Origin: Verrucomicrobiota bacterium
GTDB lineage: Bacteria > Verrucomicrobiota > Verrucomicrobiia > Limisphaerales > JAHDYP01
Length of the DNA stretch: 44,081 nucleotides
Direction: 5' to 3'
NCBI GenBank assembly: GCA_023383055.1
Contig: JAHDYP010000039.1
Span: 1-44,081 of the forward strand
Numbering within the stretch: the stretch's first letter is position 1; each line of letters opens with the position of its first letter. The translations under genes and the position numbers were made by a program. The notes beneath the pieces are model-generated. The model searched no databases, was not told where the DNA came from, and was given only the letters and a program-made list of their open reading frames with translations. Shown piece after piece: positions 33,903-42,896 of this stretch.

Positions 33903-34895
33903 CTACGCCACGGGGCCGTAGCGAGGCCCGAGTGTCCGGGCCAATTCTTCGCCGAAAGCCAGCAACTCGCCGCGTTCGGATTCGGCGAGCGGCCGGTAGC
34001 GGCGTGCGAGTTCGACGTTGTGCAAGGCTTGTTCGAGGGTGTAAGGGCCGATCACGGCCGAGCTGACACCTTCGAGATCGAGGGCGTACGCCATGGCGAG
34101 CGGCAGTTTTTCCGGGGGTGTGTTGCACCCGACCGAGGCGCGCCGGTGATTGGGGAACCCGCCCACGATGCCGGCGTAGACCTTCATGGCGACGACGCCG
34201 ACGTTTCGTTTGCGGCATTCGGGGAGGACGGTGCCTTCGAAGTTGTAGATGTTCCGGTCCGCGTAATTCATCACGGGCATCACCACGTCGATGGCGTCCG
34301 TCTCGAGCATGCGCAGGAACCGGGGCGGGCGGGCGTGGCCAGTCATGCCGATGAACCGGAGTTTGCCGGCCTGTTTCTCCCGCTGCAGATAGGCGAGCAC
34401 GCCGTCGGGCGCGAGGACCTTTTCGAGGTTTTTGTCGCCGATATGGTGGATATGCACCAGATCGACGTGATCCACCTTGAGCTTGCGGAGCGATTCCTCG
34501 AGCGATTCGCGGGCTTTGGCACCCGAGTCGGTCCAGACCTTGGTGACCAGGAAGAGCCGGTCCCGGCGGCTGGGCACCAGTTCGCCCAAGGCCTCCTCGG
34601 CATTGCCATAGATCCGCGCGGTATCGATGTAATTGACCCCGCGGTCCATTACTTCGCCGAAGATGCGTGCCGCTTCCGGGGTATCGACCGGCCCTTCGCC
34701 GACCGGGGCGGTGCCCAGGCCGAGGATAGTGACTCTGGCGCCGGTGCGACCGAGGATGCGGGTGGGGAGGGGCGCGTCCGAGGCGGCCAGGGCGTGCCAG
34801 GGGGTGGCGGCCATGGCGAGGCCGGCGCCGGCCAGTGAACCGACGAACCGGCGGCGGGACAGCGGAGCATTTGAGCTGGGTTTCATAGGCTTCAA
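33903..34895 (-). CDS. Tat-exported aldo/keto reductase
   Basis: 330 residues. The twin-arginine signal is LSRRRFVGSLAGAGLAMAATPWHALA (start about residue 12), so the enzyme is probably folded with its cofactor before export. The (beta/alpha)8 barrel begins TRILGRTGARVTILGLGT. D-x-A-x-x-Y is seen in NYIDTARIYGNAEEALG (Asp and catalytic Tyr), then LVTKVW with catalytic Lys and DLVHIHHIG with His in the tetrad region. PEKLPLAMAYALDLEGVSSAVIG is the nucleotide-binding end. Its periplasmic cofactor is unclear. ATG 34886 (MKPSSNAPL) is a possible start three codons downstream. It is divergent from the thioesterase gene of the redox cluster. Confidence 0.92.
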   Translation of the reverse strand: MKPMKPSSNAPLSRRRFVGSLAGAGLAMAATPWHALAASDAPLPTRILGRTGARVTILGLGTAPVGEGPVDTPEAARIFGEVMDRGVNYIDTARIYGNAEEALGELVPSRRDRLFLVTKVWTDSGAKARESLEESLRKLKVDHVDLVHIHHIGDKNLEKVLAPDGVLAYLQREKQAGKLRFIGMTGHARPPRFLRMLETDAIDVVMPVMNYADRNIYNFEGTVLPECRKRNVGVVAMKVYAGIVGGFPNHRRASVGCNTPPEKLPLAMAYALDLEGVSSAVIGPYTLEQALHNVELARRYRPLAESERGELLAFGEELARTLGPRYGPVA

Positions 34896-35121
34896 GGGAT
34901 GCTGTGGTTGATGGGGTTAGCATCGTCCGACTTGGGCAAACGCCAAGCAAAAAGTCGCGGTCCGGGGATATTCGCGATCGGATTATTCATGCCCGGCCAA
35001 ACGGGGTGTTCGCCCCGGATATGGGCGCATCTGCCACCTGCTGCCGCTGGTCTGCCACCATTAGCTTTGCCGGGGGCAATGACGGGTTCATCATGCGTCC
35101 AGCTAAACCCAGGATCCCACC

Positions 35122-35646
35122 ATGAACTCATCCACCCTAACCATCGGCGACGCACACGCCGGCACCCCAGGGCTCAACGGTGAGCAGACTCAGCATGAAA
35201 GGTGTTGGGTCTGCGGGGCTTCGCGGGCCGACGGATTGCGCTTGAAGTTCAGCAAGGACGCCGACGGGACGGTGCTGACCGAGTTTGGCTGCCCCGAGCG
35301 CTACGCCGGTTATCCCGGGGTGTTGCACGGGGGGATGGTGACCACCCTGCTGGATGCGGCGATGACCCATTCCCTGTTTGCCCTGCACGAGGTGGCGATG
35401 ACGGCCGATCTGCATGTGCGGTTCCGGGCCCCGGTGCGCGTCAACACGACCGCCACGATCCGCGCCTGGCAGGTCCGGACGCGGGGGGCCATGGAGGAAG
35501 TGTGCGCGGAACTGTGGCAGGAGGGTGAACTGCGGGTGTCGGCGCGTGGCAAGTTCATCCGGACCCGGATCCCCGGACAGGGCAACGTTTATCATCTGAA
35601 CCCGCAACCATCGGTTCAGGCCAATCTCAGCAAGCAGGACCCATGA
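35122..35646 (+). CDS. Hotdog-fold thioesterase (PaaI-like)
   Basis: 174 residues with a 4HBT hotdog domain (about 28-155). PGVLHGGMVTTLLDAAMTHSLF (66-87) carries the HGG turn and the catalytic-type Asp of PaaI/acyl-CoA thioesterases. An N-terminal CWVCGAS segment (28-34), with a Cys-x-x-Cys pair, is common in this subgroup of uncharacterised thioesterases. It should hydrolyse an acyl-CoA or aryl-CoA thioester in the cytoplasm. The gene starts the run of redox genes and overlaps the RidA-like gene (ATGA at 35643-35646), but a metabolic link with the exported proteins is not obvious. Confidence 0.9.
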   Translation: MNSSTLTIGDAHAGTPGLNGEQTQHERCWVCGASRADGLRLKFSKDADGTVLTEFGCPERYAGYPGVLHGGMVTTLLDAAMTHSLFALHEVAMTADLHVRFRAPVRVNTTATIRAWQVRTRGAMEEVCAELWQEGELRVSARGKFIRTRIPGQGNVYHLNPQPSVQANLSKQDP

Positions 35647-36260
35647 ACCCAACGACACCTCATATGCACGAGACCCAAAGTATTATGGAAACCATCCGGC
35701 CGTCCGATCCGTTTTATTCCGCGGCGGAGAGGTTCGAACGCGCAGCCCTCGGTTTGCCCCCGGACGAAGCGGCGCCGGCGGGCAGTCTGCAACCGGCCGG
35801 GGCGTCGCACCGGGGGGTGATTCAGCGGCGGGCGATCTGCGCGCCCGAGGTGTTGAACGAGGCAAGCGAGTACGGCAGCGCGTTTACGCGTGGGCTGCGG
35901 CTGGATTTTCCGGATGGGCTGGTGCAGTTGCTGATCAGCGGCACCGCGAGCGTGGGCACCGCCGGCGAAACGCTGTATGAAGGGGATTTCGCGGCGCAAT
36001 GCTGGCGGACGTTCCGCAACCTCACCCGGCTGCTTGCCAGCGAGAAGGCCACCTGGCCGGATGTGGTGCGCACGACCTGCTACATCCGCGATATCGAACG
36101 CGATTACGGCGAGTTCAACCGTATCCGCAACGAGTTCTATCGGGCCCTGGGCCTGGACCCGTACCCGGCCAGCACCGCTATTCAGGCCCGGATCTGCCGC
36201 AGCGATTTATTGGTCGAGATCGAGGCGGTGGCCATGTTTTACCGCAGGACCGGCGCATGA
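35643..36260 (+). CDS. RidA/YjgF-family protein
   Basis: 205 residues, longer than ordinary RidA proteins (about 130). The C-terminal part has a RidA fold: DGLVQLLISGTASVGTAGETLYEGDFAAQCWRTFRNLTRLLAS, then WPDVVRTTCYIRDI and the C-terminal STAIQARICRSDLLVEIEAVAMF with the Arg that binds carboxylates in RidA proteins. The first 60-70 residues are an extension of unknown role. Deaminase activity on imines/enamines is known for RidA; other members bind other carbonyl compounds. Start codons at 35643, 35664 and 35685 are possible, the first giving overlap with the preceding gene. The 3' end overlaps the next gene by 4 bp (36257-36260). Confidence 0.85.
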   Translation: MNPTTPHMHETQSIMETIRPSDPFYSAAERFERAALGLPPDEAAPAGSLQPAGASHRGVIQRRAICAPEVLNEASEYGSAFTRGLRLDFPDGLVQLLISGTASVGTAGETLYEGDFAAQCWRTFRNLTRLLASEKATWPDVVRTTCYIRDIERDYGEFNRIRNEFYRALGLDPYPASTAIQARICRSDLLVEIEAVAMFYRRTGA

Positions 36261-38299
36261 GACCGCCGGTGGCCTTTGCGCGCGAACGGGTTCGCCGCTG
36301 CCGCCGGCGTGGGTCGACGATCGGTCAACCGGCGGCGTGGGGGGCTTGGCTTCGGCTGCTGGTGGTGGCGCTGACCGGTTGGAATGGCCTCGGGGTTCAG
36401 GCCGCCCTCGACCTGCCCATCGTGATCACCCAGATCCCGCGGAGCGCGCGACCCGGCCTGGCGACCACGACGCCCGGCGGCTACGTCCGCACCGACTGGT
36501 TCGATGGGGCCAGAATTGGGGTAGTTGCTCCCGACGGGGCGCTGCGGCTGCTGACGGAAGGCTTTCATTCCGCCTGCGATCCGAACCTCTCCTTTGACGG
36601 CGTGCGGATGCTGTTTGCGGGAAAGCGGACGCCGGCTTCCCGCTGGCGGATCTGGGAACTCGGTCTGGACGGTCAGGGGCTGCGCCCGGTGAGCCCGGAA
36701 GGGATGGATGCGCGAAACCCGATTCACGTCTCGACCTTGTTCACCCTGAACTCGCCCGAGCCATGGTTCACGACCGTGTTCGTGGGACGGGAGCCGACCT
36801 TGAACGAGCTGGGCGATATCGCGGTCACCAGTCTCTACAACGTGCAACTGGACGGCACCGAACTGCGCCGACTCACGTTCAATCCCAATGCGAACGTGGA
36901 TCCCTTTCAGATGTGGGATGGCCGCGTGATCTACGCGGCCGAACGCCACTCGCTCCAACCGGGCGCGCACCCGGGTCGGATAAGCCTCCACGCCATCCAC
37001 ATTGAAGGCGCCGACATGGAGTACTACGGAGGCGCTCAGGGACGTTCCATCCAGCACATGCCCTGTGCGACCGAGCATGGGCTGGTGATCTTTGTGGAAC
37101 CCGAGCCGACCGCCGGGGACGGGGCCGGTCAACTGGCCTGCGTTGAAGAGCGCCGGCCGCACGTGACCTACCGGCCGCTTTCGAGCAATGCGGCCCACCT
37201 GTATCTGTATCCGTCGCCCTGGAAAGCCAACCGGGTCCTGGTCTCGCGGCGATCGGCCGATGGACAGGACAGTTGCGGGCTGTTTTCTTTCGATGCCGAC
37301 TCCGGTCGCTGCGAGCCGGTGTATGACAGTCCAGAGCATCACGACGTGCAGGCGGTGGTTCTGCGGCCTCGTCATCGTCCCGACGGACATTCGACGGTCG
37401 TCGACAACCAGTTCGATTACGGCGTTTTCTACGGGCTGAACTGCTACGACGCGGATGCGCGCATGGCGCCCCATCTGGTCCCCGGGATGGTGAAGCGCGT
37501 GCGGTTCATCGAAGGCGTTCCCTCCGCCGCCGAGTCGTCCGCCCAACCCTCCAGCCGGCGGGGTCCGTTCGTGCCGCGGCGCCTGGTCGGTGAAGCGCCC
37601 GTCGAGGCGGACGGTTCGTTCAACGTCGAGGTGCCGGCGGACACGCCCTTGCTCCTGCAGACCCTCGACGAGCGCGGCCTGGCGCTGGAGACTTGCGGCT
37701 GGATCTGGGTCAAACCCAAGGAAACCCGCGGCTGCATCGGCTGTCATGAAGACCCGGAGCGCATTCCGGAGAATGAGTATGTGCAGGCCTTGCGGCGTCC
37801 ATCGAACCGGCTATTGCTGCCGCCCGCGCAGCGTCGGACCCTCTCGTTTCGCAACGAGATTGCCCCGCTGTTGCGGCAGCATTGCGCCTCGGCGGAATGT
37901 CACGGCGGCGAGCGCACCCCGCTTCGACTGCCGCTGGGGGCGGAGCGACCCGCGGCTGGCGAGTTGGAACAGGCTTACGACGCCTTGCTGACCCCGAGGG
38001 ACGGCCAGTCCGACCCATCGGGAACGTGGCCCCGGGCCGGCCGGTATGTGGATGCCGGACGCGCCCGAACGAGCTGGGTCGTCTGGCAGTTGGCGGGTGA
38101 GGACACCTCGCGCCCGTGGGATCGGCGTGACGAGCGGGGCCGGGCGCAGGCCCGGGAAGTGAACCCGATGCCGCCGCCGGGCAAAGGCAGTCCGCTGAGT
38201 GTCGAGTCGTTGCGTGCGATCGTTCAATGGATTGACCTGGGCGCCCAGTTCGATGGGCCGGCCGCGTCCGAATCCCGGAAATCAACGGAGGCCCCATGA
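36257..38299 (+). CDS. HzsA-related propeller/cytochrome c protein
   Basis: 680 residues. A basic N-terminus with a hydrophobic segment (about 28-50) acts as signal or anchor. Residues 75-410 are TolB-like propeller repeats (FHSACDPNLSFDGVRMLFAGKR, PHVTYRPLSSNAAHLY). The next part, VEADGSFNVEVPADTPLLLQTLD, matches the beta-sandwich 'middle domain' found in hydrazine synthase alpha and related proteins. It is followed by a haem c site CIGCH (493-497) in ETRGCIGCHEDP. A second possible site at 543-549 is CASAECH, a CX4CH motif. The name HzsA-related does not imply hydrazine synthesis: other HZS subunits are absent. It starts with ATG 36257, overlapping the RidA gene, and ends overlapping the VCBS gene. 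Confidence 0.85.
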   Translation: MRPPVAFARERVRRCRRRGSTIGQPAAWGAWLRLLVVALTGWNGLGVQAALDLPIVITQIPRSARPGLATTTPGGYVRTDWFDGARIGVVAPDGALRLLTEGFHSACDPNLSFDGVRMLFAGKRTPASRWRIWELGLDGQGLRPVSPEGMDARNPIHVSTLFTLNSPEPWFTTVFVGREPTLNELGDIAVTSLYNVQLDGTELRRLTFNPNANVDPFQMWDGRVIYAAERHSLQPGAHPGRISLHAIHIEGADMEYYGGAQGRSIQHMPCATEHGLVIFVEPEPTAGDGAGQLACVEERRPHVTYRPLSSNAAHLYLYPSPWKANRVLVSRRSADGQDSCGLFSFDADSGRCEPVYDSPEHHDVQAVVLRPRHRPDGHSTVVDNQFDYGVFYGLNCYDADARMAPHLVPGMVKRVRFIEGVPSAAESSAQPSSRRGPFVPRRLVGEAPVEADGSFNVEVPADTPLLLQTLDERGLALETCGWIWVKPKETRGCIGCHEDPERIPENEYVQALRRPSNRLLLPPAQRRTLSFRNEIAPLLRQHCASAECHGGERTPLRLPLGAERPAAGELEQAYDALLTPRDGQSDPSGTWPRAGRYVDAGRARTSWVVWQLAGEDTSRPWDRRDERGRAQAREVNPMPPPGKGSPLSVESLRAIVQWIDLGAQFDGPAASESRKSTEAP

Positions 38300-39987
38300 T
38301 GACCCTGCCCTTGCCTTTGCGCCGCCCCGCGCCGGGGAACCAGCGGCCGGCCAGAGCCGGCGTCGCGCTGATGTTGGGGCTGGCCGTTTCGGCTTTCGGC
38401 GCCGATAGCGGTTGGCCGACCTTCACCGACATCACGGAGGCGGCTGGTATCAAGTTCAAGCACAGCCTGGGGGACTTCGACCTGAGCAACATTGCCGAGG
38501 CCACCGGGCCCGGTTGCGCGGTGTTCGATTTCGACAACGACGGTTTCATGGACCTCTATTTCGTGAATGGCCGGTGGCATCCGGACATTTCGGACAACCG
38601 GGGGCGGACCTTGCGCGGCAAGTTACGGAATGCCCTTCACCGCAACAACGGTGACGGAACCTTCACCGACGTGACGGAACGGGCCGGGGTGGCCGGCCGC
38701 GAAGAGAGTTACGGCATGGCAGCTTCCGCCGCCGACTACGACAACGACGGCGACGTCGACCTGTATGTCTGCAATTACGGATCGAGCATCCTTTACCGCA
38801 ACAACGGCGATGGCACGTTCACCGACGTGACCGACCTGGCCGGGGTGGCCAGCCCGGGTTGGGCGCTCGCGGCGCCCTGGTTCGACTACAACGGCGACGG
38901 ACGGCTCGACCTGTTCGTGGTCCATTACCTCGAATACGACAAGGGCGCCTTCCAGCGCACCGGCGCCTATTACAAGGCCGACAATTTCCCCGGCCCGCTC
39001 TCTTATCCGGGCCAGCCGGATACCCTGTATCGCAACAACGGCGATGGGACCTTCACCGATGTGACGCGGGAGGCGGGTTTGTGGGAGCCGACCGGGCGCG
39101 GGATGGGCGCGGTGGCCTGCGACATCGATGGCGACGGCGACATCGACCTCTACGTGACCAACGACGCCATGGCCAACAACCTCTGGATCAACGACGGCCA
39201 GGGCCGGTTCACCGACCAGGCGGAACGCTCCGGCACCGCGTTCGGCGAAGGCGGTCAGGGCGTCTCTTCCATGGGCCCCTTTGTGGCGGACGTCGACCGG
39301 AACGGATTGCTCGATCTGTTGGTGCCGGATATGGGCTACAGCTCGCTGATGCTCCAGGACCAACGCGGGTTCTTCAGGGACGCGACCGCCCAATCGAACC
39401 TTGCCTTGTTATGCGGCCAATACACCGGCTGGGGGGGGCTGTTGAACGACTACGACAACGACGGTTACCCCGATCTCTTCATCGCCAACGGCGACCCACA
39501 CCATCTCTACATCGAGGAATCGGTCATGGCGCGCTGGGACGGCAAAAGCCGGTTCATCGACATGGCCCGGCAGTCGGGCGATTTCTTCAATCGCAAGTAT
39601 GTCGGCCGGGGGGCGGCCTTCGCCGATTTCGACAACGACGGCGACCTCGACATCCTGATGAACGTGCTCGACGACACGCCCCGGCTGTTGCGCAACGACG
39701 GCGGCAACCGCCGGAACTGGCTCAAAGTCGTTCCCGTGCGGGCCGACACCGGCAGGGTGGCCCTCGGCGGCACGGTCACGGTGAAGGCCAACGCGTTAAC
39801 CATGATCCAGCCCGTGATCGGGGTGAACGGCTACCTCACCAGCAGCGATCCGCGGCCTCACTTCGGCCTTGGCGACGCGACGCGGGCCGAGCGGGTCGAA
39901 GTGGTCTGGCCGGACGGCAGTAAGCGCGTGCTCGAGCACGTGCCGGCCAATCAAGTGCTCACGGTCAAACCCGGCGACGCGCCCTGA
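38296..39987 (+). CDS. FG-GAP/VCBS-repeat protein with ASPIC/UnbV C-terminal domain
   Basis: 563 residues with a signal peptide (about 20-36, ending FGA). The propeller blades contain seven calcium-binding-type loops, for example DFDNDGFMDLY, DYDNDGDVDLYVCN, DYNGDGRLDLFVV, DIDGDGDIDLYVTN and DYDNDGYPDLFIAN, interleaved with YRNNGDGTFTDVT strands. The C-terminal region (about 480-560) has the ASPIC/UnbV domain (HFGLGDATRAERVEVVWPDGS). Similar CRTAC1-like proteins occur widely in planctomycete and verrucomicrobial genomes, beside HzsA-related proteins, and are thought to bind surfaces, glycans or partner proteins. The gene overlaps the preceding one (ATGA) and is followed 22 bp later by the ten-haem gene. 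Confidence 0.92.
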   Translation: MMTLPLPLRRPAPGNQRPARAGVALMLGLAVSAFGADSGWPTFTDITEAAGIKFKHSLGDFDLSNIAEATGPGCAVFDFDNDGFMDLYFVNGRWHPDISDNRGRTLRGKLRNALHRNNGDGTFTDVTERAGVAGREESYGMAASAADYDNDGDVDLYVCNYGSSILYRNNGDGTFTDVTDLAGVASPGWALAAPWFDYNGDGRLDLFVVHYLEYDKGAFQRTGAYYKADNFPGPLSYPGQPDTLYRNNGDGTFTDVTREAGLWEPTGRGMGAVACDIDGDGDIDLYVTNDAMANNLWINDGQGRFTDQAERSGTAFGEGGQGVSSMGPFVADVDRNGLLDLLVPDMGYSSLMLQDQRGFFRDATAQSNLALLCGQYTGWGGLLNDYDNDGYPDLFIANGDPHHLYIEESVMARWDGKSRFIDMARQSGDFFNRKYVGRGAAFADFDNDGDLDILMNVLDDTPRLLRNDGGNRRNWLKVVPVRADTGRVALGGTVTVKANALTMIQPVIGVNGYLTSSDPRPHFGLGDATRAERVEVVWPDGSKRVLEHVPANQVLTVKPGDAP

Positions 39988-40009
39988 CTCAACCCGAAAC
40001 TTCGTGCGT

Positions 40010-42877
40010 ATGACAACTCACTGGAAACGACATGCGACGCTCGCGCTCGGCCTGATCCTGCTGCCGCCGGGGGCGTTCGCGGCTTCGATGGGCAGCGGCA
40101 AGGAACCCATCTTCATCGGCGCCCAGGCCTGCGGCGCCTGCCACGAAGGTCCCGCCTTCGGCCATCAATTCAGCAAATGGCGACTCGGCGCCCACGCCCG
40201 GGCCTACGCCTCGCTTGCCCTGCCGGAATCGAAGGAGATTGTCCGCCTCAGCGGCCTGACCGAGGAACCGCACCAATCCAAGATGTGCCTGGGCTGCCAT
40301 GCTACCGCCGCCGAAGCGGAGGAGTGGGAGCGAGCCGAGGGCTTCCACCTCGAAGACGGCCTGCAGTGCGAAGCCTGTCACGGCCCGGGGAGCGAATACG
40401 CGCCCGAGGAAATCATGAAGGACCGGACGCAGGCGATGATGCACGGATTGAAGATGCCCACGAAAGAGGATTGCCTGATCTGCCATCGCGCCAAAGGTTC
40501 CCATGACGCCGTCCTGAAAAAGAAACCGTTCGATCTGGAGTCGGCCTGGCAGGCCATCGCGCATCCCACGCCCGGGCATGACACACCCGCCAGCGGTCCG
40601 GCCGCCCCGGAACTCAGCGCCAGCCCGTTCCGTTACACCGGGGTCATGGCGTGCGCCACCTGCCATGCCGGGCCGATGGTCAACTTCCAGTTCAGCGTCT
40701 GGCGCCGGTCGAAGCACGCCCAGGCCTATGCGGTGTTGGCCACCCCGCGCGGGGCGGAACTCGCCCGCGAAGCCGGCGTCACCGGCGATCCGCAGAAGGA
40801 CGATCGCTGCCTCAAATGCCACGTCACCGGCAGCGGCTTCGCCGCCAGCGCGTTCCTGGAGGAGTTCGATCCGCGCGACGGCGTGCAATGCGAAGCCTGC
40901 CACGGACCCGGGAGCGACTATTCGCCCGAGGCGATCATGCGCGATTTGCCGGCGGCCCGCGCCAACGGACTCCAGGAAGTCACGGCCACTGTCTGCCTGC
41001 CTTGCCACGAGCAGGCCCACGGCAAGACCTTCGATTTCGAGATGGCGGTGAAACAGATTGCCCATCCCACCCAGCCGCCCCCGGTGGCCGTCCATGAGCC
41101 CGCTTACAAGAACCCGTTGAACCTCGCCCTGAGTCCGAACGGACAGGAGCTCTGGGTCGCCTGCGAAGCCTCGGCCTCCGTCATCGTCGTCGACACCGCC
41201 ACCCGCCGGAAGATCGATGAACTGACCGTGGGCGGCCAACCCAACGATGTCTGTTTCACGCCCGACGGCGGGCGGGCCTTTGTCTCGAACCGGCTGGACG
41301 ACAGCGTGTCGGTCGTGGAGGTGGCAACGCGAAAAGTCATCGGAACCATTGAAGTGGGCGACGAACCGCATGGGGTGCTCGTCGATCGCGCCGGGCGCAA
41401 TCTGTATGTCCTGAACACCTCGATCGACAGCATCTCGGTGATCGACGTGGCCACCCTCAAGGAGATCAAACGCCTCAGCGCCTCGCGTTCCCCCTGGTCG
41501 CTCGCCGAATCGCCCGACGGCCAAACCATCCTCGTCACCCACGCCCTCTCCCGATTCGTTCCCGAACGGACACCTTCCATGTCCGAAGTCACCGTCATCG
41601 ACGCGGAACGGGCGGTGGTGGCGGATCGTCCCGTGGTGAAAGCGGCCAACCTGCTCCAGGGTGTGGCCTGGCATCCGAGCGGCGAGTTCGCCCTGATCAC
41701 GCTGTTGCGCACCAAGAATCTGGTGCCGATGACCCGCATCAACCACGGCTGGACCATCTCGAACGGCCTGGGCGTGCTCTGGCGCGACGGCACCATTGAC
41801 CAGGTGCTGTTGGACGAGAACCACCTTTACTTTCCCGATCCCTCCGACGTCTGCCTTTCCTCCGACGGCCGGTATGCACTCGTGACCAGCAGCAGCACCG
41901 ACCGCGTGGCGGTGGTGGACGTGGACAAGCTGGTGGCCATGCTCAAAGCCGCCACTCCGCACGAACGCGAGCGCGTGATCCCCAATCACCTGGGCAAGTC
42001 CGCGGAATATGTGGTCGCCTACCTCCCCACGCAGACCTGTCCCAAGGGCATCACCTGCTCGCCGGACGGGTTGACGGCGTATGTGGCCTGCATGCTGGAC
42101 GACTCGGTCACGGTGCTCGATCTGCGGTCGCTGCGGGCCTCAGGCCGCATCGATCTGGGGGGGTCGCCCGAACTGAGCATCCGCCGGCGTGGCGAGAAAC
42201 TGTTTCACAGCGCGAACATCACCTTTCGCCGCCAGTTTTCCTGCAGCAGCTGCCATCCGGACGGGCATATCGACAACATTGTTTATGACATCGAAGACGA
42301 CGGCATCGGCATGGGCCCGATCGACAATCGAACGCTCCGCGGCGTCAATGACATGGCGCCCTACAAATGGATCGGCATCAACCCCAGCCTGAAGCGCCAG
42401 TGCGGACCGCGTCTCGCCGTCTTTATCACGCGCATCCACCCCTTTACCCCGGACCAACTGACGGACCTGCACTATTACCTTTGCAGCATACCCCGCCCGC
42501 CCAATCGCTACCGCAAACTCGGCGAGGACCTCACCGAGGCGCAACGCCGCGGCAAAGCCATTTACGAGCGGACCCGGAAGAACAGCGGCGAGCCCATCCC
42601 GGTGGGCAACCGCTGCAACACCTGTCACCCGCCGCCCCTCTATACGGATGGCCGCATCCACGACGTCGGCACGAAGTTCGCCTATGACCGCGATGGCAAG
42701 TTTGACGCGCCGCACCTGCACAACATCTATGATTCCGCGCCCTACCTGCACAACGGCATCGCCCCCACGCTCGAAGAGATCTGGACCGTGTACAACCCGT
42801 ATGACAAGCACGGCGTCACCAATGACATGACCAAAGACCAACTCAACGATTTGATCGAATACCTGAAGACCCTTTGA
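40010..42877 (+). CDS. Fusion: two tetrahaem cytochromes, YVTN propeller and di-haem peroxidase-like domain
   Basis: 955 residues from ATG 40010, with signal peptide (GLILLPPGAFAAS). There are ten CxxCH sites: CGACH 41, CLGCH 93, CEACH 120, CLICH 155, CATCH 215, CLKCH 267, CEACH 294, CLPCH 329, CSSCH 745 and CNTCH 869. The first eight form two homologous tetrahaem (cytochrome c554-like) units, about 35-185 and 207-355. Residues about 365-715 are a YVTN-type beta-propeller. The last 215 residues resemble MauG/cytochrome c peroxidase with APYLHNGIAPTLEEIW. The chain could carry electrons between domains along a single polypeptide. It is periplasmic or secreted; the reaction is not known. A longer start is open upstream, but 40010 gives the signal peptide. 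Confidence 0.9.
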   Translation: MTTHWKRHATLALGLILLPPGAFAASMGSGKEPIFIGAQACGACHEGPAFGHQFSKWRLGAHARAYASLALPESKEIVRLSGLTEEPHQSKMCLGCHATAAEAEEWERAEGFHLEDGLQCEACHGPGSEYAPEEIMKDRTQAMMHGLKMPTKEDCLICHRAKGSHDAVLKKKPFDLESAWQAIAHPTPGHDTPASGPAAPELSASPFRYTGVMACATCHAGPMVNFQFSVWRRSKHAQAYAVLATPRGAELAREAGVTGDPQKDDRCLKCHVTGSGFAASAFLEEFDPRDGVQCEACHGPGSDYSPEAIMRDLPAARANGLQEVTATVCLPCHEQAHGKTFDFEMAVKQIAHPTQPPPVAVHEPAYKNPLNLALSPNGQELWVACEASASVIVVDTATRRKIDELTVGGQPNDVCFTPDGGRAFVSNRLDDSVSVVEVATRKVIGTIEVGDEPHGVLVDRAGRNLYVLNTSIDSISVIDVATLKEIKRLSASRSPWSLAESPDGQTILVTHALSRFVPERTPSMSEVTVIDAERAVVADRPVVKAANLLQGVAWHPSGEFALITLLRTKNLVPMTRINHGWTISNGLGVLWRDGTIDQVLLDENHLYFPDPSDVCLSSDGRYALVTSSSTDRVAVVDVDKLVAMLKAATPHERERVIPNHLGKSAEYVVAYLPTQTCPKGITCSPDGLTAYVACMLDDSVTVLDLRSLRASGRIDLGGSPELSIRRRGEKLFHSANITFRRQFSCSSCHPDGHIDNIVYDIEDDGIGMGPIDNRTLRGVNDMAPYKWIGINPSLKRQCGPRLAVFITRIHPFTPDQLTDLHYYLCSIPRPPNRYRKLGEDLTEAQRRGKAIYERTRKNSGEPIPVGNRCNTCHPPPLYTDGRIHDVGTKFAYDRDGKFDAPHLHNIYDSAPYLHNGIAPTLEEIWTVYNPYDKHGVTNDMTKDQLNDLIEYLKTL

Positions 42878-42896
42878 ACCTCCGCTCCTCTCCGCC

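Noticed and set aside
36257..38299. True hydrazine synthase alpha subunit (anammox)
   Set aside because: Hydrazine synthase beta/gamma and other anammox genes are absent; the related domain is widespread in non-anammox bacteria.
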